NCBI GenBank assembly: GCA_030765045.1
Contig: CM060966.1
Coordinates: 62,427,786-62,491,785, forward strand
Origin: Tenodera sinensis
Taxonomy: Eukaryota > Arthropoda > Insecta > Mantodea > Mantidae
Direction: 5' to 3'
DNA: 64,000 nucleotides
Shown: piece by piece, positions 15,152-22,831 of the stretch
How positions within the stretch are numbered: the stretch's first letter is position 1
Layout: each line of letters begins with the position of its first letter
Notes under the pieces: model-generated
Told to the model about the DNA's origin: nothing
The model's database searches: none
The model's input: the letters and a program-made list of their open reading frames with translations, nothing else
Position numbers and translations under genes: made by a program

Positions 15152-16164
15152 TGTAACGGATTAATTAGTGGGGGGCACGAACAGCAGTTGGAAGAGCCAA
15201 AAAGAGAGGGTGGTCGGCAAGAGATGGAACAGCTTGAGATGACGCCAGAGAAAAAAGCCTGTGGTCTAGAGGTTTCTACTGCGTAGTTAGTGTGCGTTTT
15301 TTTGGAGTCTACCGTGAGATGTGACCAGGAGTTCGTCCGCCATCAACAAGGGGAAGTAGAACCCGGGCACCAGTGCAAGTCGGCACCCACTGGTCGTGGG
15401 GAATGCAAGATAGGCGCATAAACTTCATTCTCCCAGTTACATGGAATACGACTTGGTGCATGTGGTTCCCTTTGGCAAAGGAGCGGTATGGACTTCTGAG
15501 GTGGTTGAGCCAGTTAAGTCTGGTTAGAGACGTCGCCTATGTGCAAGGAGGCTTCGATGAATGGCGGTGAAAGCTGAGGACACCGTTGTACACTGTCGAC
15601 CAGGGCGTGGCTACTCCAGGCTGGAAGTTCTCCGTACATCCTATATCTTCTAGTGCCGACATCGGCATGAGTATCAGTTTTGTTAATAATACTTTGTAGG
15701 AGTGGGAAAACTCCAGAGGGACAGTTAACAAAGGGGGATTGCTCTGTACGAGGCCCCTTATCAGTAAACCGGAGAGCAACTCGGTAGTTTAGTTAGTGGA
15801 TATTGTCACAGACTGTACGCAAGATTTCCAGCTAGTATTTTCTCTGTAATTAACTGATTCCAAATATAGGAAAGGTTCTTGTTTTCATTTTAGAATTTTC
15901 ATGTTAATATTTAATAGCGTTCATTATCAAGTTGGTGGTTTCATTTTAATATTTTTAAGTTACTACGTAACGGAGTCCATTGTTAAAATTATTGTTTTTT
16001 AACTAATTGCTTGTTAATATTTAACACCTTTCACTATAATAAATGTTATGCTATGCTGTAGTGTGTTGTGTTACTTGGTAGTACCCTGTAACGATCCTGC
16101 GGAATACGCTAGTAAGGAAAGGGAAAGGTAGTAGGTGTAAGCAAAACGCAAAAGGAGCGTAACA
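15152..16164 (+). repeat. 5' long terminal repeat, 1,013 bp
   Basis: Starts TGTAACGGAT and ends GCGTAACA. The ends form a short imperfect inverted repeat (TGTAACG against TGTTACG). It matches 20,707-21,719 base for base as far as I can read, with a constant offset of 5,555. The first ~650 bp are of mixed composition; the last ~350 bp are AT-rich and contain AATAAA at 16,038-16,043. This copy should drive transcription, but I cannot place the start site. Small open frames in it (15,373-15,570 plus; 15,537-15,779 minus) begin at GTG or TTG and are not credible genes. Confidence 0.96.
16038..16043 (+). promoter_or_regulatory. AATAAA in 5' LTR (polyadenylation signal copy)
   Basis: AATAAA in the AT-rich part of the LTR, about 121 bp before its end. 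Its partner in the 3' LTR (21,593-21,598) is the one expected to be used for 3' end formation. The overlapping TATAATAAA could instead act as a TATA-like element, and the sequence alone does not decide between the two. Confidence 0.4.
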
Positions 16165-16165
16165 C

Positions 16166-16176
16166 TGGTAGCAGAG
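16166..16176 (+). promoter_or_regulatory. Primer-binding site, initiator tRNA-Met
   Basis: TGGTAGCAGAG begins one base after the 5' LTR. It is complementary to the CTCTGCTACCA 3' end of animal initiator tRNA-Met over 11 bases; plant initiator tRNA-Met would require TGGTATCAGAG. It primes minus-strand DNA synthesis. The leader from here to the gag ATG is short (16,165-16,281, ~117 bp). This is the main evidence that the host is an animal. Confidence 0.88.
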
Positions 16177-16281
16177 CCATTTTGTCCTACATACACGTTT
16201 TAGTGTCGGTGGGAACATTTAACAGGATACTACAAAGTACACAAAATAGTGTTTCAGGTCAATTATATTGTCAGTGTCATA

Positions 16282-17478
16282 ATGGAAATTGTATTTCAGC
16301 CCGAATTCCTCCATCGTACGGAGTTGGAAAGAGAACTGAAAATAAGACAGATAAAATATGATTCAAAAAGTACAGTAGTTGAATTGGCCAGAAGTTTACG
16401 AGAAGCATTAAGCCAACCAAGCCCAATTAATCTCGGAGCGAGTTTTGATCCGGTACAGGAAATCGGACTTTGTGAGGCGAATGTTAATTTATTTGATGAA
16501 ATGTTAAAAGAACTTAGGTTATCGGAAATCACACCGAGTCAGAAACGAAGAATAGTTGGAAGGTTAAAGTATTGGAGTTTTAGGATAAAGGAAAATGCAC
16601 GATTGTTAGAAGGAGAAAATAATGAACAGCTTCATAAGTTGGGGAGGCGCTTGTCGTCATTAGCAACACAATTAGATGCCACCGGAATTGAAAATAAAGG
16701 AGCAACTGGTTCAGGAAATACTGAGAATATCAATCCAGAGCTACTTCAAGTTAAATTCGCGAAACTTGTTGTACCGAATCCATGGCAAGCGTTCTTAGCG
16801 TCATTAAAAATATTTGAGGTAAAATCACCAGACGACATATTGGATTTTCTCATTTGTTTGGTGAAAGCTAAAATGCAAGCTGAAGCTTTCCGAACACCAC
16901 AAGTGACTGTGTTACAGATGTTACAACCTTTTGTAGGCTTGAATTTACAGTCGGTGTTGTTACAAATAATTGCAGAAGAGGGCTCGTTAGATAGTTTTCA
17001 TAGTAAGGTGTTACATATGTTTCTGTCATCAGCACAAATTCATGAGCTCCTATATCGACATTTTTTTAGGCTACAACGGACTTCGGAAAGTATTTTAGAT
17101 TATATTAATCAGCAGAAGTTGGTAGCCTTGGCACTAAAAGTAGTACTTTCAGAAGAAGAGATTGTGAGTAATATATTACAGAATACAGTTCATATCGAAC
17201 TCCGGTCATTATTTTTGAGTAAATCAAAGCCCACGACCTTTAAAGAGTTGGAGGAGGTAGCTTTGAAATGTACACAATTGCCAAGTTTAAATACGTGCGG
17301 GTCTCAGATTCAAATGGGGCAGCCACTATCGAATACCGAACTAACGAAACAAGAGAGTAAACAAGTGTTCGTGTGTTATTACTGTAATAAGCCAGGTCAT
17401 ATGGTAAAAGATTGTGACGTTAAACGGCTTAAGGGAGAGCAGATATTTCAAAACTCGTCTTTCGGGAGGAATTCCTGA
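16282..17478 (+). CDS. Gag polyprotein with one CCHC zinc knuckle
   Basis: Structural polyprotein that forms the particle and binds the element RNA, 398 residues from the ATG at 16,282. That ATG is preferred because it has A at -3 and G at +4; the frame extends back to a GTG at 16,249 but no ATG lies there. The N-terminal ~50 residues (HRTELERELKIRQIKY and on) are charged and helical. Residues ~166-345, from NPWQAFLASLK through ESILDYINQQKL, resemble the capsid region of the retrotransposon Gag family, which is weakly conserved. Residues 365-378 are a zinc knuckle, C-X2-C-X4-H-X4-C (CYYCNKPGHMVKDC), the nucleocapsid RNA-binding motif. No myristoylation signal follows the start. The frame ends with TGA at 17,476, followed by the pol frame in the same phase. 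The domain calls other than the knuckle are inference from family pattern. Confidence 0.9.
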   Translation: MEIVFQPEFLHRTELERELKIRQIKYDSKSTVVELARSLREALSQPSPINLGASFDPVQEIGLCEANVNLFDEMLKELRLSEITPSQKRRIVGRLKYWSFRIKENARLLEGENNEQLHKLGRRLSSLATQLDATGIENKGATGSGNTENINPELLQVKFAKLVVPNPWQAFLASLKIFEVKSPDDILDFLICLVKAKMQAEAFRTPQVTVLQMLQPFVGLNLQSVLLQIIAEEGSLDSFHSKVLHMFLSSAQIHELLYRHFFRLQRTSESILDYINQQKLVALALKVVLSEEEIVSNILQNTVHIELRSLFLSKSKPTTFKELEEVALKCTQLPSLNTCGSQIQMGQPLSNTELTKQESKQVFVCYYCNKPGHMVKDCDVKRLKGEQIFQNSSFGRNS

Positions 17479-17484
17479 CAATTA
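17476..17484 (+). promoter_or_regulatory. Probable readthrough stop between gag and pol (TGA CAA TTA)
   Basis: The gag stop TGA is followed at once by CAATTA, which fits the CAR-YYA hexamer known to make a stop codon leaky (tobacco mosaic virus type). Gag and pol are in the same frame on either side and no stop occurs between TGA and the protease. Pol has no ATG before 17,548, which lies only 14 codons before the protease DTG. All of this fits translation by occasional readthrough, which would set the Gag to Gag-Pol ratio. The alternative is a simple point mutation that has broken a single gag-pol frame, or internal initiation at 17,548. Confidence 0.65.
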
Positions 17485-20400
17485 AGGGACAGGCTGGTTC
17501 ACGGAATAAATGCAATACAGGGTTTAGTGCATAAAGAATTGCCTTTTATGAAGATAGAGGTAAATAGGATTCCCTCATTCGCGTTGATTGACACGGGTAG
17601 TGTGGTAACATTAGTTAATGCACAGTATATTAAGGATAAGCGTAGAGATCTAATGGTTGAGGAAACACAATTCATTACGGTAGATAGCAGCCCGTTGAAG
17701 ATTATTGGATCCTTAGTAATTCCATTGAAAATTGGGGAGTTTCGTTGGAACTATAAAGTTTATGTCATAGAGGAATTATTTGTACCACTGATCTTAGGAG
17801 CGGATTTTGTTAGACATACACAAATGGTAGTGGATTTAGCGAGAGCAAAAGCTTATTTCGGTTTTCAGCCAAGTACTTATATTCCATTACAAACTTGGTT
17901 AAAACAGAGTCCAGGGGGTACAGTTATTTCTAATGTGGAAGAAGAACGGTTAAACAGGGAAATTGATCTGGGATATTTATCATCGCAACAACAGAGTAAA
18001 TTACAACCACTTTTGGATGAGTTTACCGATGTATTAACGAAACGCCTGGGACGAACGAACCTTATGCAATATGAAATTCAGTTACAAGATCAAACACCGG
18101 TACGATTATCGCCTTATCGGCTACCCCCAAATCGGCTAAATTTATTAAGAAAGAAAGTAAACGAAATGTTAGAAACTGGAGTGATAGTACACTCCCAGTC
18201 AAATTATTCAAGTCCGGTGTTCGTAGTACCAAAGGCAAATAATGACGTGCGGTTAGTAGTAGATTATAGACAGTTGAACCAGAAACTGCGGATTGATTCA
18301 ACCCCATTACCCCATATTCATTACTCATTTCATTGGTTTGCAGGAGCAAGATATTTTACAACTTTGGATTTAAACAGTGCGTATTACCAGATCCCTTTAC
18401 ATGAGAATTCTCGACGGTATACAGCTTTCACCACAGATTATAATTTGTTTGAATTTACTTCACTACCTTTCGGTTTGGCGGTTGGAGCTCAGGTCTTAAC
18501 ACAGTTACTAGATAAGATCTTTGGGGATATTAAATTTACTTATCTTTATCATTACTTAGATGATCTTTGTATTTATTCGAGTACTTTTGAGGAACATCTT
18601 TGCCATATAAGAGAGGTGTTTACGAGATTACGTAACGCTGGATTAACAGTTAATCCGCAAAAAGTGAAGTTCGCTACTTCAGAATTGAGATTCTTGGGGC
18701 ATATTATCTCGTCACAGGGAGTACGAGTAGATCCTGACAGAGTACTTAAGATTCGCGAATATCCGCGACCACGGTCGGTTAAGCATATAGCAAGATTTTT
18801 GGGAATGGTTAATTATTTTTCGAAGTTTATCCCCGTTTATGCAGATTTGGCTGAACCATTAAATAGATTACGTAAGAAAGGAGTAAAGTTTCATTGGGAT
18901 ATAGAGCAAGAAAAGGCGTTTATTAAATTAAAGGAATGTTTAATGTCACCTCCAATATTGGCAGTACCGGACTTCTCAAAAAAATTTGTGCTTCAAACGG
19001 ATGCCTCGTCGGGAGCGATTTCGGCGGTATTGCTATTAGAATCTGCCGAGGGGAGGAAAGCAGTGGCTTATGCATCACGAAGATTATCAGCGACCGAGAG
19101 AAAATATTCAATTTACGAATTGGAGGCCCTAGCGGTGTTATATGGCTTGGAGAAATATCGATTTTACCTGGAACATACCGAATTTCAATTAGAAACAGAC
19201 AATCAGGCGATATCATGGGTCTTAGCGAAACCGAGGAAAGCAGGGAAAATTGCCAGATGGGCATTAAAATTATCTAGCTTTAAGTTCACAGTAAAACATG
19301 TCAGAAGTTCGAGTAATTCAATAGCGGATGCTCTGTCAAGGATGTATGATACGCCAGTGGATAATTGTGAACAAGTTTCAGGAAAAGTATGTACAATATT
19401 ATCAAATCTTCCCTCGTTGTTTGAAGATATCCGGACCTATCAACGTAACGATAGTGAATTGGGGCCCCTATTGCAACAGGTTGAGGGGGGGGAAGGAGTA
19501 CCAAAATATGTCGTACAGGATGGAGTATTGTGTTGTAAAAATAGAACGCAGGACGCAAAGATTCTGGTACCAAAGAGCTTAGTGCCAGAGCTGTTTACCT
19601 ATTTTCACGAAGCGCCTAGTGGGGGGCACTTAGGGGGGTTTAAAACCAGAGCTAGGATCAAACAGTATTTCAGATGGAAAGGAATGGATAAAGAGATAAC
19701 CCAGAGAGTAGCTCAGTGTCGTAGGTGTAAACAGAGCAAGCCTGTAAAGAGTAAGCAAGTGGGGTATTTGGCCTCCAAGGTAGCTGAACGGCCAATGGAG
19801 AGATTGTTTGTCGATTACATCGGACCATTTCCGAGGAGCAAGATGGGAAATAAACATGCGCTGGTGATAGTTGATGCGTTTACAAAATATGTTTGGATAC
19901 GAGCAGTTCGTGAAGCGAACACCCATAATGTGATTAAGGAATTGCAAGGCATAATTGCTGTCTTCGGAGTACCGGAGGAAGTCGTTTCGGATAATGCCAC
20001 GTGTTTTAAGTCAAGGGCGTTTAAATCGTTTTGTTGGGGAAGTGGCATTCGTAACGTATTCATGGTACCCTACTATCCTAAGGCGTCACAAAGTGAAAGG
20101 GTTAATAGAAACCTGAAGAATGCGTTGATTGCCTATCACTCAGATGATCACACCAAGTGGGACCAGAACTTGTACTGGTTGCAATTTGCATTTAATGCGG
20201 CTAGGCACGAGAGTCATGGCGAGAGCCCGTTCAGGTTAATGTTTAAATTCCAGCCTAACTGTCCTCTATCTAATTTATGGGGGATTAAGGACATTTTGCC
20301 GGATAAAGTAAGCGAGTCCGAGATTCGGGAGACCTGGAAACGGGTCAGACGTAATTTATTGAAGGCTAGAGATAAAGTGGCTAAGTACTATAATGCGGGA

Positions 20401-20610
20401 CGAAAAGCTCCTCACTTTCAGGTTGGCGATATAGTGTACGTACAGAATCATCCCCAGAGTAAGGCAAGTAATAAGTACACGGCTAAACTCGCCCCGAGAT
20501 ATAAGGGCCCATGGCTTATAGAAGAATTCACATCTCCAGTCTCAGTGCGATTGACGGAGAGCGGGACTGGAAAATCAAGCTTTGCGCATGTGTCTCAATT
20601 GAAGAAATAA
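17479..20610 (+). CDS. Pol polyprotein: protease, reverse transcriptase, RNase H, integrase
   Basis: Replication polyprotein, 1,043 residues counted from the codon after the gag TGA; the first ATG is residue 24 (17,548). Protease: catalytic IDTGS with Asp at residue 38 and the later ILGADF motif. Reverse transcriptase: LVVDYRQLN, TTLDLNSAYYQIPL, LPFGL and the catalytic YLDD at residues 359-362 (18,553-18,564). The segment after LPFGL reads AVGAQVLTQLLD, unlike the more usual NAPATFQ type. RNase H: Asp 508 (QTDAS), Glu 547 (ELEAL), Asp 574 (TDNQ) and Asp 617 (IADALSR). Integrase: zinc-binding His 710, His 717, Cys 747, Cys 750; catalytic Asp 779 (DYIGPF), Asp 838 (SDNA) and Glu 873, spacing D-X58-D-X34-E. 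A GPY/F-like module begins near residue 1,010 (KGPWLIEEF); there is no chromodomain. Every catalytic residue is present and there is no internal stop or frameshift, so the enzyme set looks intact. Domain order identifies Ty3/gypsy. Confidence 0.95.
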   Translation, partial: QLRDRLVHGINAIQGLVHKELPFMKIEVNRIPSFALIDTGSVVTLVNAQYIKDKRRDLMVEETQFITVDSSPLKIIGSLVIPLKIGEFRWNYKVYVIEELFVPLILGADFVRHTQMVVDLARAKAYFGFQPSTYIPLQTWLKQSPGGTVISNVEEERLNREIDLGYLSSQQQSKLQPLLDEFTDVLTKRLGRTNLMQYEIQLQDQTPVRLSPYRLPPNRLNLLRKKVNEMLETGVIVHSQSNYSSPVFVVPKANNDVRLVVDYRQLNQKLRIDSTPLPHIHYSFHWFAGARYFTTLDLNSAYYQIPLHENSRRYTAFTTDYNLFEFTSLPFGLAVGAQVLTQLLDKIFGDIKFTYLYHYLDDLCIYSSTFEEHLCHIREVFTRLRNAGLTVNPQKVKFATSELRFLGHIISSQGVRVDPDRVLKIREYPRPRSVKHIARFLGMVNYFSKFIPVYADLAEPLNRLRKKGVKFHWDIEQEKAFIKLKECLMSPPILAVPDFSKKFVLQTDASSGAISAVLLLESAEGRKAVAYASRRLSATERKYSIYELEALAVLYGLEKYRFYLEHTEFQLETDNQAISWVLAKPRKAGKIARWALKLSSFKFTVKHVRSSSNSIADALSRMYDTPVDNCEQVSGKVCTILSNLPSLFEDIRTYQRNDSELGPLLQQVEGGEGVPKYVVQDGVLCCKNRTQDAKILVPKSLVPELFTYFHEAPSGGHLGGFKTRARIKQYFRWKGMDKEITQRVAQCRRCKQSKPVKSKQVGYLASKVAERPMERLFVDYIGPFPRSKMGNKHALVIVDAFTKYVWIRAVREANTHNVIKELQGIIAVFGVPEEVVSDNATCFKSRAFKSFCWGSGIRNVFMVPYYPKASQSERVNRNLKNALIAYHSDDHTKWDQNLYWLQFAFNAARHESHGESPFRLMFKFQPNCPLSNLWGIKDILPDKVSESEIRETWKRVRRNLLKARDKVAKYYNAGRKAPHFQVGDIVYVQNHPQSKASNKYTAKLAPRYKGPWLIEEFTSPVSVRLTESGTGKSSFAHVSQLKK

Positions 20611-20694
20611 TAGGAATAGGAATTGTAAACTGAGATGTTCTCCGGGGTAGGATGAAGGGTTCACCTCTTCAAGGCTATTGTTTCACAATAGATT
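20611..20694 (+). other. Short untranslated spacer, no envelope gene
   Basis: About 84 bp between the pol stop (TAA) and the polypurine tract. It is too short for an envelope frame, so this is an envelope-less retrotransposon rather than an errantivirus-type element. I see no other signal in it. Confidence 0.85.
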
Positions 20695-20706
20695 AAAGGG
20701 GGGGAG
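20695..20706 (+). promoter_or_regulatory. Polypurine tract
   Basis: AAAGGGGGGGAG, twelve purines in a row, directly abuts the TG of the 3' LTR. In LTR elements this RNase H-resistant RNA primes plus-strand synthesis and defines the left end of the linear DNA. The position and composition are typical. Confidence 0.93.
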
Positions 20707-21719
20707 TGTAACGGATTAATTAGTGGGGGGCACGAACAGCAGTTGGAAGAGCCAAAAAGAGAGGGTGGTCGGCAAGAGATGGAACAGCTTGAGATGACGC
20801 CAGAGAAAAAAGCCTGTGGTCTAGAGGTTTCTACTGCGTAGTTAGTGTGCGTTTTTTTGGAGTCTACCGTGAGATGTGACCAGGAGTTCGTCCGCCATCA
20901 ACAAGGGGAAGTAGAACCCGGGCACCAGTGCAAGTCGGCACCCACTGGTCGTGGGGAATGCAAGATAGGCGCATAAACTTCATTCTCCCAGTTACATGGA
21001 ATACGACTTGGTGCATGTGGTTCCCTTTGGCAAAGGAGCGGTATGGACTTCTGAGGTGGTTGAGCCAGTTAAGTCTGGTTAGAGACGTCGCCTATGTGCA
21101 AGGAGGCTTCGATGAATGGCGGTGAAAGCTGAGGACACCGTTGTACACTGTCGACCAGGGCGTGGCTACTCCAGGCTGGAAGTTCTCCGTACATCCTATA
21201 TCTTCTAGTGCCGACATCGGCATGAGTATCAGTTTTGTTAATAATACTTTGTAGGAGTGGGAAAACTCCAGAGGGACAGTTAACAAAGGGGGATTGCTCT
21301 GTACGAGGCCCCTTATCAGTAAACCGGAGAGCAACTCGGTAGTTTAGTTAGTGGATATTGTCACAGACTGTACGCAAGATTTCCAGCTAGTATTTTCTCT
21401 GTAATTAACTGATTCCAAATATAGGAAAGGTTCTTGTTTTCATTTTAGAATTTTCATGTTAATATTTAATAGCGTTCATTATCAAGTTGGTGGTTTCATT
21501 TTAATATTTTTAAGTTACTACGTAACGGAGTCCATTGTTAAAATTATTGTTTTTTAACTAATTGCTTGTTAATATTTAACACCTTTCACTATAATAAATG
21601 TTATGCTATGCTGTAGTGTGTTGTGTTACTTGGTAGTACCCTGTAACGATCCTGCGGAATACGCTAGTAAGGAAAGGGAAAGGTAGTAGGTGTAAGCAAA
21701 ACGCAAAAGGAGCGTAACA
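20707..21719 (+). repeat. 3' long terminal repeat, 1,013 bp
   Basis: Direct repeat of 15,152-16,164 at an offset of 5,555 with no difference noticed. LTR pairs are identical when an element inserts and diverge afterwards, so the insertion is recent. It ends GCGTAACA, followed by the ATTT target duplication and then satellite. Confidence 0.96.
21593..21598 (+). terminator. Polyadenylation signal AATAAA of the retrotransposon
   Basis: AATAAA in the AT-rich part of the 3' LTR, with ~121 bp of LTR downstream, which contains GT-rich sequence (TGTAGTGTGTTGTGTTAC) just after it, as expected for a cleavage site. Assigned from motif and position only. Confidence 0.5.
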
Positions 21720-21723
21720 ATTT
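21720..21723. other. Target site duplication, right copy (ATTT)
   Basis: ATTT directly follows the CA end of the 3' LTR and matches 15,148-15,151. The monomer then continues CTTGTATATACAATG exactly as in uninterrupted copy 1. Confidence 0.93.
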
Positions 21724-22831
21724 CTTGTATATACAATGAAAATGTGTATCTTTTTATGTATATTTCTTGTATATACAATGAAAATGTGTATGTTTTCATG
21801 TACATTTCTTGTATATACAATGAAAATGTGTAAGTTTTGATGTACATTCTTGTATATAAAATGAAAATGTGTATGTTTTGGAGTACATTTTTGTATATAC
21901 AATGAAAATGTGTAGTTTTGATGTATATTTCTTGTATATGCAATGAAAATGTGTAAGCTTTAATGTACATTCTTGTATATAAAATGAAAATGTGTATGTT
22001 TTGATGTACATTTCTTGTATATACAATGAAAATGTGTATGCTTTGACGTACATTTCTTGTATGTACAATGAAAATGTGTAAGTTTTGATGTACATTTCTT
22101 GTATATACAATGAAAATGTGTATGCTTTGATGTACATTTCTTGAGTGTACAACGAAAATGTGTAGTTTTGATGTACTATTCTTGTATATACAATGAAAAT
22201 GTGTATGTTTTGAAGTACATTTCTTGTATGTACAATGAAAATATGTAAGCTTTGATGTACAATTCTTGTATATACAATGAAAATGTGTATGCTTTGATGT
22301 ACATTTCTTGTATGTACAATGAAAATGTGTAAGTTTTGATGTACATTCTTGTATATAAAATGAAAATGTGTATGTTTTGAAGTACATTTCTTGTATACAC
22401 AATGAAAATGTGTAGTTTTGATGTACATTTCTTGTATGTGCAATGAAAATGTGTAAGTTTTGATGTACATTCTTGTATATAAAATGAAAATGTGTATGTT
22501 TTGATGTACATTTCTTTAATATACAATGAAAATATGTAAGCTTTGATGTACAACTCTTGTATATACAATGAAAATGTGTATGTTTTGAAGTACATTTCTT
22601 GTATATACACTGAAAATGTGTAGTTTTGATGTACATTTCTTTAATGTACAATTAAAATATGTAAGCTTTGATGTACAATTCTTGTATATACAATGAAAAT
22701 GTGTAAGTTTTGATGTACATTTCTTCTATGTACAATGAAAATGTGTAGGTTTTGATGTACATTTCTTGTATGTACAATGAAAACGTGTAAGTTTTTATGC
22801 ACATTTCTTGTATATACAATGAAAATGTGTA

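Larger units (their letters stand above)
15152..21719 (+). mobile_element. Full-length Ty3/gypsy-type LTR retrotransposon
   Basis: A 6,568-bp element bounded by 1,013-bp direct LTRs that begin TG and end CA. Order on the plus strand: 5' LTR, primer-binding site, gag, in-frame TGA, pol with protease, reverse transcriptase, RNase H and integrase, polypurine tract, 3' LTR. Integrase after RNase H places it with Ty3/gypsy rather than Ty1/copia. There is no envelope frame: only ~84 bp separate the pol stop from the polypurine tract. The base composition is less AT-rich than the satellite and the element shares nothing with it, so it is a clear intruder. Both coding regions are uninterrupted apart from the gag TGA, and the LTRs look identical on line-by-line reading. 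It is therefore a young and possibly active copy. I cannot assign a named family. Confidence 0.97.
8678..22830. repeat. Large segmental satellite repeat, copy 2, split by the retrotransposon
   Basis: Second copy of the segment at 1-7,582. Its satellite parts are 8,678-15,151 and 21,720-22,830, and the retrotransposon occupies the gap. Variant monomers appear in the same order as in copy 1, including the CTTTAGTGTACAACG monomer, the short CTTGCTTTACAATG monomer (about 10,243 here, 1,566 in copy 1) and the pair TATTTACA/TATCCTTTG. Since copy 1 has the intact monomer at the insertion point, the transposition followed the duplication. The near identity also means that a recombination or assembly artefact should be excluded, but the copy-specific insertion argues that both copies are real. 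Confidence 0.92.

Noticed and set aside
15373..15779. Small open frames of 65 and 80 codons inside the LTRs (also 20,928-21,334)
   Set aside because: They start at GTG and TTG, overlap on opposite strands and have no recognisable motif; they are LTR sequence.
16249..16251. Start of gag at the GTG at 16,249
   Set aside because: The ATG at 16,282 is in frame and has a good initiation context.
17527..17529. Start of pol at the GTG at 17,527
   Set aside because: The frame is open back to the gag TGA and GTG is an unlikely start in a eukaryote; readthrough or an ATG at 17,548 is more plausible.
18062..20063. Antisense and out-of-frame open frames of 78-113 codons within gag and pol
   Set aside because: They overlap the clearly coding gag-pol frame and have no motif of their own.
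20611..20706. Envelope gene (errantivirus or retrovirus)
   Set aside because: Only about 84 bases lie between the pol stop and the polypurine tract.
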